NCBI GenBank assembly: GCA_003952965.2
Contig: CM025855.1
Span: 28,344,907 to 28,408,906 of the forward strand
Reading direction: 5' to 3'
From: Morella rubra
Lineage: Eukaryota; Streptophyta; Magnoliopsida; Fagales; Myricaceae
DNA length: 64,000 nt
Numbering within the stretch: position 1 is the first letter of the stretch; every line of letters begins with the position of its first letter. Under the pieces are notes generated by a model. The model searched no databases. It was not told where the DNA came from and was given only the letters and a program-made list of their open reading frames with translations. Of this stretch, positions 11,755-24,256 are shown in pieces. A program made the translations under genes and the position numbers.

Positions 11755-13739
11755 ATTTGAATAATATTATATAAAAAAATTATTTATAAAAGAGAGAGAT
11801 TATTTTTATAATTTTTTTAATAGACCCAAAATTTTGATGGCAGCAAGCAACAATCTCAGCCTCATCCATATCCTACCAAATGCGTTCCCAAAATGACCCA
11901 TGTACATATATCGATCTAGTCAATTGTTTTCATTTTCTAATTTCCGGTCGTACTTAACACGAGCCAAGTACAATACATACGTGATAGTAAGATATATATA
12001 TACTATCCGGTTGAGGCAAAATTCATATATCATTCTATACTAAGAAGTCAACATACGGACATGAGATATCAGGCTTAAGAACATTGTTTTATATATATAT
12101 ATATATATAAATTTATTATAATATTCAATTTTTATTATATCAAATATTTAATAGAGATAATATTATAATGAATCAATAAAATTTGATGTGCTATTATCAT
12201 TAGGAAGATATTAAGAGTACAACTTTAAATATGAATATATTATTCACTTTCTATTTTTTCTATCTATAGAGACTTTTATTTTTACTCTACACTTGTAATA
12301 CAAAATAAAGTAGTAGAAGACTTTTATATATAGTGTATATTGGTCTTTTAGACGATGAGAGAGCCAAAGGGGCGAGGGAAGGCGTGGCCCCCTAAAACAA
12401 TTGCAAACTTCAATAAATTACTTATCCCCACCCCAAATCTAAGCCTTTTGAAGATTTCACCAAAAAAAAAAAAAAAAACATAAAATGTTCTACAAAAAAA
12501 TGAAGATTGTGGATAATTAAAAGCTGCGTTGCGGCATTTACTTGCCCATAAAAAATAGAAACTTTCCCTTTTTGCATTTTTTCATTATTGTTTAAGCAAA
12601 ACAAGGATGACATTTACCTGTCCAACTATATGTACTTTCAATTTTTTTTTCCAACTATCTGATCAACTTCTCAATTTTGTATGTTATTTTCAACAATATG
12701 ATTTTATTATTTGACCCTTTCAAGAAATTTTTTTTTGGCTTCGCCACTGCTGTTAGACCACATTCAAATATTTTTCTTCTAAGTTATTTATTTTATTTTA
12801 TATTATATTAAGTACTGCCTTTGTTTTATCTTTCGATGTTTGGTAACATAATGAAGATTATTATTTTTCCACAAAGAACTTGTTTATTATATTTAAGTGC
12901 CTCCTTGTTGTAATCATTAGAAGGTTTTTTTTTAAGGACAAGTTAAAGGTATTTTGTTCTAAGAGATAATTTCACACTTATTCAACTTTCAAAGTCGTCA
13001 ATAACAAAACCCAACACGTTCTTATTTTATGATAGTATGACCTAGCCACTAATAGCCACATTGGCCCACGACGTTGACCAATTCAGTCCATGGTTCTTAT
13101 CCAAACCCTAATCGGAAACGTCACCATCGTTGTTATCCAATACTTCACCACTTTGGTCCACAAACTATAATTTTTTCAATACAATTATTACTGTTAAAAC
13201 ATCCTCGCAAGTTGCACCGGTCTTTCCAAGACGGTGTACTTGTTTTTGATAAGGGTTACCAATAAATATGACTTCTTTTTCCCCTAATTACTTTATTAGT
13301 TATTGTTGTTGTTATGATTTACACTCTTTCAATCATACTTATTTAAAAAAAAACATTTGATCCAAAAGATGCAATCTTCTCAATGCAGTTTCGTAGAATT
13401 GTGGGGGGTTTTGGAGGTATGAATTTAATAGTGAATATCTTGTAATTTTAGTTTTTTTTTTTTTTTTTTTAGAGAAGTTAGTTTTAGATTTTGTTTGTAA
13501 AATTTTGATGTAGTTTAAATTTAAATTGAATTGGTAAAAAATAAAGAGATATTGATTTATATGAATTTTTTATATTTTAATATGTTAAAATTAATAAAAA
13601 AAATAAAAAGAAGATTTTTTTATAATTTTTAGTGTGACTAACATTTTAGTCCAATTAATTTTAATTCTGTTAAGAAATAGTTGAATAGTTTTTTTTTTAA
13701 AAAAAAAGGGGTAAATATTTTAGGCATAGCGGATCCAAT
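11755..13739. other. AT-rich intergenic DNA upstream of the first HIR gene
   Basis: Contains an (AT)n run near 12090-12108 and A/T homopolymers. A segment at about 12980-13020 resembles 20660-20695 upstream of the second HIR gene, so the HIR duplication probably included part of this flank. No gene is supported. Confidence 0.5.
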
Positions 13740-14070
13740 TATTTTCCATGGGAGGCACTGAATCCGGTTCCGCCGTCTCTCTCAGCAACCGCTAATCGAA
13801 ATCTTTATCCCAATCAAGACGGCCGCGTCGCTTTACTAGCTGCAATCTTGTTATTGAAGTCTTTCCGCTTTTTCAGGTTAAGGAGGGTCCTCATTTCCTC
13901 GTTGTTTCTCGTGGCACGTCGTCGTTCTCCACGTTTGTTTCGGTTCCACGCTTTTTTTTTGTTTCCTTTCTCCACTATCCCTCCAAGTAAAATCCACGCC
14001 AATTCATTCCGAGTCCCTGAATCCTATTCTGTCTCTCGGAAGCGAAGTTTCGAGCTCAGAGTTCGCTAGG
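13740..14070 (+). other. Probable non-coding first exon (5' UTR) of HIR copy A
   Basis: A less AT-rich, CT-rich segment ending at a strong donor (AGG|GTGAGC, intron from 14071). The coding exon then opens eight bases after a TTGTAG acceptor at about 15412. It carries no conserved protein. A fragment of it, TTCCGAGTCCCTGA near 14007, is repeated upstream of HIR copy B near 20716. The left boundary (transcription start) is a guess. Confidence 0.55.
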
Positions 14071-15420
14071 GTGAGCGGAGAATCTCTGTTGAATTGGTTG
14101 CCAACTTAGATGTTTTTTGTTTTAATCATGTTTCTTCTTTCCTTGCTTACATGCTCTTTGATCCCGCTAATGCGGGTAATTACTCATTGCTTCTGAATTT
14201 AACGATTTTTCTAGGTGCTCTGTAATATTTCCAAAATTAGAGAAATTAGATCGAGCTTCTGCACCTAACGCTTTTCCTACGGATCCCTCAAGAGGGTTAC
14301 GCAATTTATTGACTTTCTTAAAGATTCTGACTTGTCGTCTGCATATTCTATACTTCTTTTCCTTGTTTGAATTGATATGTGCATAATAATCTTGGCTTTC
14401 GTACTCGTTTTCTGATTTTTCGTTTATAGTGAGGAACATTCCCTGCCTCAACTGTGTCTAGAGGTATGTATATACACGGCGCACACCTTTTTTGTTTTTA
14501 AAGTGGCTCAATATTACAATAAGTTTTGGCAGACCAATTAATTCAATTGAAAATACCAGTTCGATAATAGTATATAAAGAATGTTGGCCACATCAGCGTT
14601 GAATAATTAGCTTTGCTTCTTAACATTAAACTCTCATATAGATTCGAAGTTGCAAAGCGAATTATATAGACAGGCTGTTTCTTTTTTCCTCTTTATATTT
14701 TGGGAAACCTTCATGTGCTTTTGACAACTTGCCTTTGAGTTGAGTTCGGACTTTCTTCTTCACACTGAAGGTGAAATTTGCGGTTTCATTGTTTTCTCAG
14801 CACATTACTTTTAGTTGTACCGTGCACATCGTATTGTTATCTGGCAAGACAATATATGCTTTGGGCTGTTTCTTTTTATTTTGGTCTTTGTGATTAGGAT
14901 AAACAGATCTTGTTTCTTCCATTTACATTGTCAGAGCAGAATAAGCTCTATGAATTTTGTTTTTGTATATTATTCTTGACGGGAGATTTCGTTTCTAGGC
15001 TACTTCTTAATATGGTTCTAATGGACTGTTTGGCTGACCATTATGAATTGCTTCTTCACGATGAATTCAAATTGGTTTTGAGTCGTCTGCTATTATAGCT
15101 CTTGCAGCATGAACGGTTGAAAAATCATTTTTAATGTCCTCGTTGGCCATCTCAATGCGAGGTAGGTTGCTGGCACAGTAAGACCAGTTATGAAATAGTA
15201 CCTGGCCGATTGTTTGCTCAATTTCAAAGGTCCTAACTAATCTGTTTGTTCTGAACCACATATTTGGTTGGTGTTTGGTTTGATTGTCACTTTGATTAGA
15301 ATGATTTGTTCATGGTGACGATATACTAGTTGAAATTTTTGCGTCCAATTAACCAGTCTTTGAAAAATGGCGGTGTTAAATCTTCTATCATTTGTGCATA
15401 ATGAATTTGTAGAATAAAAG

Positions 15421-18147
15421 ATGGGGCAAATTTTGTGTTGTGTTCAAGTGGACCAGTCTACTGTCGCCATCAGAGAAACTTTTGGGAAATTTGATGATGT
15501 GCTTGAGCCTGGTTGTCACTGTATGCCTTGGATTTTCGGCAAGCAGATAGCTGGTCATCTCTCTTTACGTCTGCAGCAGCTGGATGTTCGATGTGAAACA
15601 AAGACAAAGGTCTGTTGGATGTATTTTCATTTAGTTTCTCTGTATTTTGTTTCTACGTAGCATCTGTTTCACATCTTGGGAGTTTATCAGGACCATGCTC
15701 ATGTACTATTATATGAGACACTGTTTCATAGTGTGTCACATATTGGGTCCAAGTTTTGTGTAGTTAAACTCTTACAATCTTTGCAATGATGTGAAAAATG
15801 AAAAGAAAACTTGTACTTTTGAAAGTTCATCAGAAAACAAAGGCAATGTCTTGGCTTGTACTCAGAAACCAGACTGATTTGAAATAATTAAGGGATAAAA
15901 TCATAGTTAGCCCCATAAGTATAAGCAAAAATCAAATTGGTACCCTTAATTATCAATTCGGCGATTTGAGACCCATAACTTTTGAAAATCATCAATTATA
16001 GCCCCCGTCTAAATTGGACGTTAAATCCGACAGAAATCATGCAAAATGACCAAAATGCCCTCCAAGACTAATTTAAAAAAATAAATAAAATAATAAAAAT
16101 TTAAGAAATAAATTAAAAATAATAATTATTGAAATAGTTTTCAATAGTTTTATTTAAAAATATTATTTTTTAAAAAATTCATTTTTTATTTTTAATGAAT
16201 TTTTTGGTAATTTTATCTTGGGGACATTTTGGTCATTTTGCATTGATTTTCGGATTTCGACCAATTTAGCCGGGGGGGGCTAGAATTGATGATTTTCAAA
16301 AGTTATGGATCTCAAATCGCCGAATTGATAATTAGGGGTACCGATTTGATTTTTGCTCATACTTATGGGGCTAACTATGACTTTACCCAATAATTAATTT
16401 ATGTGAGTATTAGGTTTTCAAATTCTTTTCTTTGGGGTTAAAAGGAATCTGCAGCTGATTTGAAATTAGCATCTTAAAAACTTTGCAAGAAATGTCTGAT
16501 TTCAGATGTATTAATGTTGTACCTGATTGTTGAAAAGTCACGAATATCTGAAGAATTGATTTGAAAGTTTCCTTGTTTGAGCGGAAACCATTGTCATCAT
16601 TCAGGCCACAACACTTTTTTTATTTTCCAAAATAAAACATAGGATTTGTCAAACAGCTTCTAATCTATGGTATGTTATCAGGATAACGTCTTTGTTACGG
16701 TCGTTGCTTCTATTCAATACCGGGCCTTAGTCAACAAGGCTGCAGATGCTTTCTACAAACTCAGCAATACCAGAGGACAAATCCAATCCTATGTCTTTGA
16801 TGGTATGGATGTGTGACTGGACCATGACCATTACCTTGGTGGTTGTTTCATAGTTTAGTAATGAAAATGCAAAAGTTATAGCTCTGGTCACTACCACATT
16901 GTCCTTGTCCACATTTATTAAAATGAAGTTCCTGAGGAGTCTGGACTTTCTATCTAGCTTGATGTCGTTTCCTTAGGTAACCCTGATGAAATAAAGTCTC
17001 TTAGAAGTGTCTCTGGTGATAGTAGGGGAATTTTGAACTTTGTAGAGTCTGATGTGAGAGGACCATTGATGCTCCTGTTGAAAGTAACGACCCTTGTGAT
17101 CTGATGTAAAGTATTATTAGCATTAAAAAAAGACAGACGGTGCAGGGAAAACTGAGAAAGAAAAGAAAAAATAGCATTGGTATGAAATTTTCACTAAAGA
17201 ATGTGTTTGATTAAAACTTTTGGTCAATGAGCATATTTCTTTCTATCATGAGAAGTTAAAAGTTTACCTTGGAGACAGTTTTCACTTACCTGTTTGCAGA
17301 TCACAGTTTGGAGGAACTAACTGGTTGATTTCTCTCTTTAGTTATTAGGGCCAGTGTTCCGAAGTTGGAGCTGGATTCTGTCTTTGAACAGAAGAATGAA
17401 ATAGCAAAAGCGGTCGAAGAAGAACTAGAAAAGGTAAATTTTTTGTCTGCTAGTTTGGTTTATAGTTAACCGGGGTGCGGAAAATAAATATTTTTCTGTT
17501 TAACTTCTTGGAAATTAATGTCCATAGGCCATGTCAGCGTATGGGTTTGAGATAGTTCAGACTCTAATTGTGGACATTGAACCAGATGAGCATGTGAAGA
17601 GGGCAATGAATGAGATAAATGCTGGTATATATAATTTCTTCTGTTTATGTATGAGTAGTTGTCGTTTACGTGGGTTTCTGTTCACAAGAAATTCATCAAT
17701 AAGGAGGCTTTGTTCAATTATTTTAGGTTGGTTATTCAATTTTCTGCATAATGTCTGATATATGCCTTCTGCTTTTATTTAATAGCTGCTAGAATGAGGG
17801 TGGCTGCGAATGAAAAAGCTGAAGCAGAGAAGATATTGCAGATCAAGCGAGCTGAGGGAGATGCAGAGTCCAAGTATCTGGCTGGGCTTGGAATAGCTCG
17901 GCAGCGTCAGGCTATTGTAGATGGACTGAGGGACAGTGTGCTGGCTTTCTCTGAGAATGTTCCTGGGACTTCTTCAAAGGATGTCATGGACATGGTTCTG
18001 GTGACTCAATACTTTGACACAATGAAAGAAATTGGGGCATCATCAAAGTCCAACTCGGTGTTCATACCACATGGCCCAGGTGCTGTGAGAGACATTGCTT
18101 CACAGATTAGAGACGGCCTCCTTCAAGGAAATACAACTCAGAACTAG
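15421..18147 (+). CDS. HIR: Hypersensitive-induced reaction (HIR) protein, copy A
   Basis: Five coding exons: 15421-15609, 16682-16802, 17342-17433, 17528-17624, 17786-18147. They give a 286 aa protein, the usual HIR length. It opens [13 protein letters not shown]: Gly2 fits N-myristoylation and Cys6/Cys7 fit palmitoylation, as expected for plasma-membrane microdomain proteins. An SPFH/prohibitin (band 7) domain fills the first 180 or so residues. A charged alpha-helical, probably coiled-coil, stretch with [20 protein letters not shown] follows. HIR proteins oligomerise at the plasma membrane and in several plants associate with NLR immune receptors and promote hypersensitive cell death. The second intron of the transcript (first between coding exons) is over 1 kb and holds a MITE. 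Copy B downstream has the same exon sizes, so the pair arose by tandem duplication. Confidence 0.97.
15892..16388. mobile_element. Mutator-type MITE in an intron of HIR copy A
   Basis: A 497 bp element opening GGGATAAAATCATAGTTAG and closing with its near-perfect inverse, CTAACTATGACTTTACCC. It is bounded by a perfect 9 bp direct repeat, AATAATTAA, at 15883-15891 and 16389-16397. The inverted arms are about 150-200 bp with an AT-rich centre and no coding capacity. A 9 bp target duplication and long TIRs are typical of Mutator-like elements. The equivalent intron of HIR copy B (21622-21713) lacks it, so it inserted after the duplication or was lost from copy B. Confidence 0.9.
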
Positions 18148-20640
18148 TGTTTTAAGCCCAGCCTGTATTTATCATTTGCTTAATGGGGAAAGAAATCAGC
18201 GTGTATGTCGGAGGGGTGGCTTTCTGTTGTGGTTGAAGGGATTGGTCACCAATCATTGGTTCCATATTAGTTTCTGTGTCTGTGTTCTTCCTCCGTGTCT
18301 TCTACTTGTTACTTTACTGTTGAATTAACCATATAAGAGGACCTTGTGAGTATCTTCCAAACAAATTATATGTTGTACACGTTGCACTAAACTTGGCCAC
18401 AGTATACGTTGTGTATAATTGTAAATGATATCTACCTATGTACGTAATTGTTTGGTACCCTTCTGGTGCTTCTGGAATGCTTCGTGAGACATGCAAAAGC
18501 TGTCGTCAATGGTAAATGAGGCTCTGTTCTTTTGATTTTTGATTTTTGTTTTTTTTATATGTTATGATGAATCCATGATAGAAAACCATTGATTTCCACT
18601 TTACCTCGTTTGTTCATAAAAGAAAATTAATATATTAGGCTATGCTGAGAGCACTCTAGCCGTAATTATTGGACCCAGATAAACCCATGCGTATTGGTCG
18701 GTGATATCCCAATCCGCATAATAGAGGGAGAATCTTTGAAAATACATTCAGGGGGTGATGGAATGCAGTAATACATTATGTATAATTTCTATTATTTATT
18801 ATTATCTGCATTAATTAGCGAGCAGTATATATACCTACAACATTCAATAAAAGATGTGTCTAACTTTGAACCAACAAATTGAATACCTCTATCCTATCAT
18901 GCACGGTCTATCCTCTAATTAGCAATGGCTTCCTGTTCCTCTGCATATGTCTAATATCTCCTGCTCTAAGCATTCTTTGGTTTCCGGCATTATCCCCAAA
19001 AACACCCAAATAAAAACGCATCCGTTCCATAATTCATTTTCAATGCTAATTCTGAATGCCCCCATGCATTTGGATCTAGGGTCATAGTTGTTTCTTCTTC
19101 TTCTTTTTTTTTTTTTTCGGAATGAATTAGTTTGTGGCTATCCATCCTCACCTAGGGGCCCACCCCCCAACAAAATTTGCTTCTCGTCTCTTATATAGCC
19201 TTTGACGCCTCCCCCTCCATGCAAAAAAAGGGGAAAATTGGAAGGCGCGGCCTCTCCTCAGGAAATCAGAATGTTTCACCCCACAAAAAAATGATGACCT
19301 TATCCATAATTTTTACAAATAAAGTCTAAGTTTAAGAGAAATAAGAAAAAAATTGCTCTTTGCTATAACGATATAGATTTTTTAAAATTATATTTATTAT
19401 TTATTCGTAAAAATATGATGATAGATTTTCTATTCGAAAAGAAAGAGACATAAAAATGAATAACAATAGCCGTTAGTTTGAATTTGCAATAATATGTAAA
19501 GTATATTATGTTTAGATGAAAACACAGAACTTGCATTTTCAAGGCCAATCAATAACAGAATGCACTAAAAGTTTAAGGATCGCGCGATTGCCAGTTTCTT
19601 AGACACGTCGACACACATAAGAGTTAATTCAATATAAAAATAATCGATATTTGACTTAGAATTACCTACAAACATTATATATGTGTTGGACAAAATCCTT
19701 TTAATTTGTCTTAAGGAATTTTTTTGACTATTATACTAAACAAATGAAGATGTAGAAAAAATAGGCGCATGTGCGGGGATAGTAATAATGACAGTAATTG
19801 GCGCGCTGGAAACTCTATTTTTTTTAGCAGGATAAATTTATTATTCATAAAAAAATATAAGGAGACCAATCTAAAGCTAACACAAAGGTCCCAAAAATCC
19901 ACAATCTCAACAAAAATAAAAGAAAACCAACCATACAAGACTCCAGACATGTGGGAATAATTGGACGAAATCAGGATTGAACTTTAGGGAAGGCCAGTTA
20001 TATAAAAATAAATTTTGGGGGCACAATTAAAAAAATATTGGAAGAGGGCCCCGTAGCTCTGTCCTGAACAAACCCACTGCTCTTGAATATCACACGAACT
20101 CGAAAGTCCTGTTTAATCTTTCCTGGAACAAAGGAGAAAATGAAAAAAAAAAAAAAACCGAAGAAGATGGCTGCTGCTGCAAACTATACATGTTGTTTTG
20201 GAAGGAAAAAATAATCTTAAAATAATGATATTCTCCCCATGCATGATATGTATCTTACTAATTGTCTTGACCCTTATAAGTATAGTATTAAATAATCCTC
20301 CTATGCCCTTACCTCGAAGATGTTTCGAAGTCAATATTCATATCAAGAAGCCATTTCAATCTTGTTAATGTCTTTTCCAGGAAAAAATAAAATTGATCTA
20401 TTTCCCACTTGTAATAACGTGTCGAGACTTTGAGTTTCTAGAACATATGTGTTAACAATACGTGTCTAGCTGTTCAACATGGAGTGTTAAATCTATACAT
20501 ACCCTAAGTTTAAAGTTTTTTACGCCTGTCACATCAAAGATCATGTTTGAAGACTATTCTTTTCCTCAAATGACATCATTTATATATTACTTGATTAATA
20601 TTGTAAAGACAAGTACTTAAGGTAATTGGTTCAACAGATA
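18148..20640. other. Spacer between the two HIR genes
   Basis: The 3' flank of copy A is followed by AT-rich DNA with several A/T homopolymers. Short frames are present but none has a recognisable family. Confidence 0.5.
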
Positions 20641-20649
20641 TTTCATACT

Positions 20650-21424
20650 TACGAGCTTGTTCATTTTTCAAAGTTCTCAATAACAAAACATTCAAGGCTT
20701 CACGTCATGAAAAATTCCGAGTCCCTGAAGCGGTCTCTTATCACATACAATTAGAATCCTTTCAGTTGTACCTATAATTAGAGTGAAACATATCTAACAC
20801 ACGGCTATAAGCCTATATACCTAAACGAAGCCTAGAGGTATATACGGCTCACAACTTTCTTAATTTGACAATAAATTAAGTTTGGCAAGGAAATTATTTT
20901 AATAGGAAATACCAATTCCCTTGTATGATGTTGGCCAGCGTTGAATGCTATTAATTAATTTGATGTAAACCCCCAAGAGATTTCGAAGTTACAAAAAGAA
21001 TTACTTAGGACAGGTCGTTTCTTTTGCCTGATCTTATATATTCTGGGAAACATTCGTGTTCTTTCGACAACTTGCCAGCTTTGAGCTGAGTTCGGACTTA
21101 ATTTCTTCTCCGCACTGAAGGTAAAAAATTGCTGTTTTAACTCTTTTAATTTCTCATGTAATCTCAAGTGTGCAGGCATGCATTTTTGCTGATATATTTT
21201 GGATAGTCGTACTGTGCTACTTCCAGATAACCAGAATCAGATTGAAATTTTCTTGTCTCTCGATATCATAATAGAGCAAAATCTGTCAACTATACTAGTT
21301 GAAGTTTTTGTGTCCAATTAACCAGTCTTTACAAGACGCTGGTGTTAAAGTCTTAAATAAATTGGGCATATTCTATTGCTTTGATGTTATATTGACTTCC
21401 ATAGCAGTTAACTGCATCTTGCAG
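20650..21424 (+). promoter_or_regulatory. Duplicated but rearranged 5' region of HIR copy B
   Basis: This segment matches pieces of the copy A 5' region in order. About 20660-20695 resembles 12980-13020. TTCCGAGTCCCTGA at about 20716 matches the first exon of copy A. CTAGAGGTATATACGGC near 20830 and GTTCGGACTT near 21090 match 14458-14495 and about 14745. Roughly 950 bp present in copy A between the first two blocks, including most of its probable first exon, is absent. The coding exon opens after a CTTGCAG acceptor at 21424. Copy B therefore probably starts transcription differently. Confidence 0.6.
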
Positions 21425-21432
21425 AACGAGAA

Positions 21433-22762
21433 ATGGGGCAAATTTTGTGTTGTGTTCAAGTGGACCAGTCAACTGTAGCCATCAAAGAAACTTTTGGGAA
21501 ATTTGATGATGTGCTAGAGCCCGGTTTTCACTGTATGCCTTGGATCATGGGCAAGAAGATAGCTGGCCATCTCTCTTTACGTGTGCAGCAGCTGGATGTT
21601 CGATGTGAAACGAAAACAAAGGTCTGTTTTTTTCATTTTTGCAGAAAACAAAGATCTCTGTACTTTTCTTTAAGGGAGCATCTGTTCTCATGTCATCTAT
21701 GGTATGTTGTCAGGATAACGTCTTTGTCACGGTCGTTGCTTCTATTCAATACCGGGCCTTAGTCGATAAGGCTGCTGATGCTTTCTACAAACTCAGCAAT
21801 ACCAGACAGCAAATCCAATCCTATGTCTTTGATGGTATGGATTCGTGACTGGACCATGATCATTACCTTGGAGACAGGTCTCGCTTACCTGTTTGGAAAA
21901 ACTAACTGTTTTATATCTCCTTTTAGTTATTAGGGCCAGTGTTCCGAAGTTGGAGCTGGATTCTGTTTTCGAACAGAAGAACGAAATAGCGAAAGCTGTC
22001 GAAAAGGAACTAGAAAAGGTAAAATTTCTCTATCTAGAGCTAGTTAAAATGTTTTTCCGTTTAATATCCGTGAATTTTATATACATAGGCCATGTCAGCA
22101 TATGGGTTCGAGATAATTCAGACTCTCATTGTGGATATTGAACCAGATGAGCATGTGAAGAGGGCAATGAATGAGATAAATGCTGGTATAATTTCTTATG
22201 TTTATGGACTTATTTTTCCTAAAATATAAGCATTAACTGGATCATTAATTCCAAAATTAGTAGCAGTTGCCGTTTACATTAATGTTTTCTATACACAACA
22301 TATCATTCAATAAGGAGGCTTTGTTCAATTATTTTAGGTTGCTTATTCAATTCTCTGCAGATTAATGTCTGATATGCCTAATTGTACTTTTAATTAATAG
22401 CTGCTAGAATGAGGGTGGCTACAAATGAGAAAGCTGAAGCAGAGAAGATACTGCAGATCAAGCGAGCTGAGGGAGATGCAGAGTCCAAGTATCTGGCTGG
22501 GCTTGGAATAGCTCGGCAGCGTCAGGCCATTGTAGATGGGTTGAGGGACAGCGTGATGGCTTTCTCTGAGAATGTTCCTGGGACTACTTCAAAGGATGTC
22601 ATAGACATGGTTCTGGTGACTCAATACTTTGATACTATGAAAGATATCGGGGCGTCGTCGAAGTCCAACTCGGTTTTCATACCGCATGGCCCAGGTGCTG
22701 TAAGAGACATTGCTGCACAGATTAGAAACGGCCTCCTTCAAGCAAATACCATTCAGGAGTAG
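21433..22762 (+). CDS. HIR: Hypersensitive-induced reaction (HIR) protein, copy B
   Basis: Exons 21433-21621, 21714-21834, 21927-22018, 22089-22185 and 22401-22762 are 189, 121, 92, 97 and 362 nt, identical to copy A, and encode 286 aa. The acylated N-terminus [13 protein letters not shown], the SPFH domain and the charged helical region are all kept. Differences from copy A are mostly conservative: Arg18 to Lys, Cys32 to Phe, Phe39 to Met, RGQIQ to RQQIQ, and a C-terminus ANTIQE for GNTTQN. There is no stop or frame break, so the protein is under constraint. Introns are shorter than in copy A and carry no MITE. Confidence 0.97.
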
Positions 22763-24256
22763 TATTCATCATTTGCTTAATGTTAATGGGTGTATGTTGA
22801 AGGCATGGCTTTCTGTTGTGTGTGATTGGATTGCTACCATATTCATATTGTGTCCCTCTTTATGTTGTTCACGTGGCTGTTAGACTTGGCCACAGCACTA
22901 CAAATATTGCAAACTGATATCGACTCAAGTAATTGTTTTCAAGATGCAATTAGCTTTAATTCTCGTTATTTAAATTTCCAATCTGTCCAGCAGGTGGAAC
23001 TCAGAATCTCTTCTTCTTGTCTGAAATAAATAAATAAATCATAAAATTGAATGATATTAATTATTAATTTTATACCTACAAAACTCCATCATTCTGTCAG
23101 ATCAAAATTAAGTCCGATCAAAAGGATTCTAAACCTTAATAACCAAAACAAATACCCTACCAAGAGAAAAAGAATCCATATTTGTTTACACTAACTACAA
23201 CAATGACGTAATTTTCAACTGGATTTGGAAAAACGAGCGCCATGAATTGAATAGGTCTAACTTCATGGGCCAGTGGCAGTATGGTACCTATTTGAAAGTG
23301 GTTCTACCATAATAGCTTGAGGAAACAAGATTTATTTCACAATAAGAAACGTGACTGCAGCCAGATTTTAAATTGTTACCGAGGTCTCTGAAATTTGACA
23401 TGTCGAGTAAGAGTAAAATATGGGTTAAACAAAATACCCTTGACTTGTCTGAAACGACATCGAATCATTACAATAATCAAGTAGTCAAACATATAATATA
23501 ATAGCCATACGAATTGGGGACACAAATGATGTAGCCAAACATAATCAGACTGAATGCATTGGAGGTCGTAATGGTAAAAAATTTATCCAATTAAATTAAT
23601 ACTTACGTAACGTCTGATATCTTACTTACTACAAGAATTGTCTACCATGTTTTTTCCGCAGCTTGAACCTTTCATATACCGACAAACCAACAAAAAATGA
23701 AGGTAAGTAATAATATTCTTTAGCGACAACTGCATTATTTAAATAATGGTCGGTAAAATGGATTGTGAATAATGAGAGAAAAACTATAGCTACAAATATA
23801 CGATATATTTGGTAGCTTTAGTTACAATAAAATAGCTTTAGTAAATAATGAGCCACGTTACATTTCAATGTGACAACATACGGCAGAAGGCACCGCACAG
23901 TAAAGCACCACGGGCATAAGTAATGCATAAGGAAATTAGAAACTAATGACGCGAAACACGGAACAGGAAACAGCATCAATAAAGTCGCCAAAACTCCATA
24001 TACGATTTTTAGCTCAAAGAATACCATCCACAAGCATTTGGATGGAGGAGAATCCGAAAAGGAAATTGGTTTGTGCCACCAGCTAAAATTATTTTCTACA
24101 ACTGCTGTCCGCTGACCACCAAAATATCAAAACAATTGTAACACCTTAACAGACCAAAAAGTTCATTGGAACAAAAGAGATATCGTGGATCATCTACCTT
24201 ATTGCCCTCCACCAAACACGTCCCTCTTCCACTCATATCACGGGCAGTTAAGTAGC
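22763..24256. other. Convergent 3' flank between HIR copy B and VDAC
   Basis: The two genes converge on this 1.5 kb spacer. No further gene or element is supported. Confidence 0.5.
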
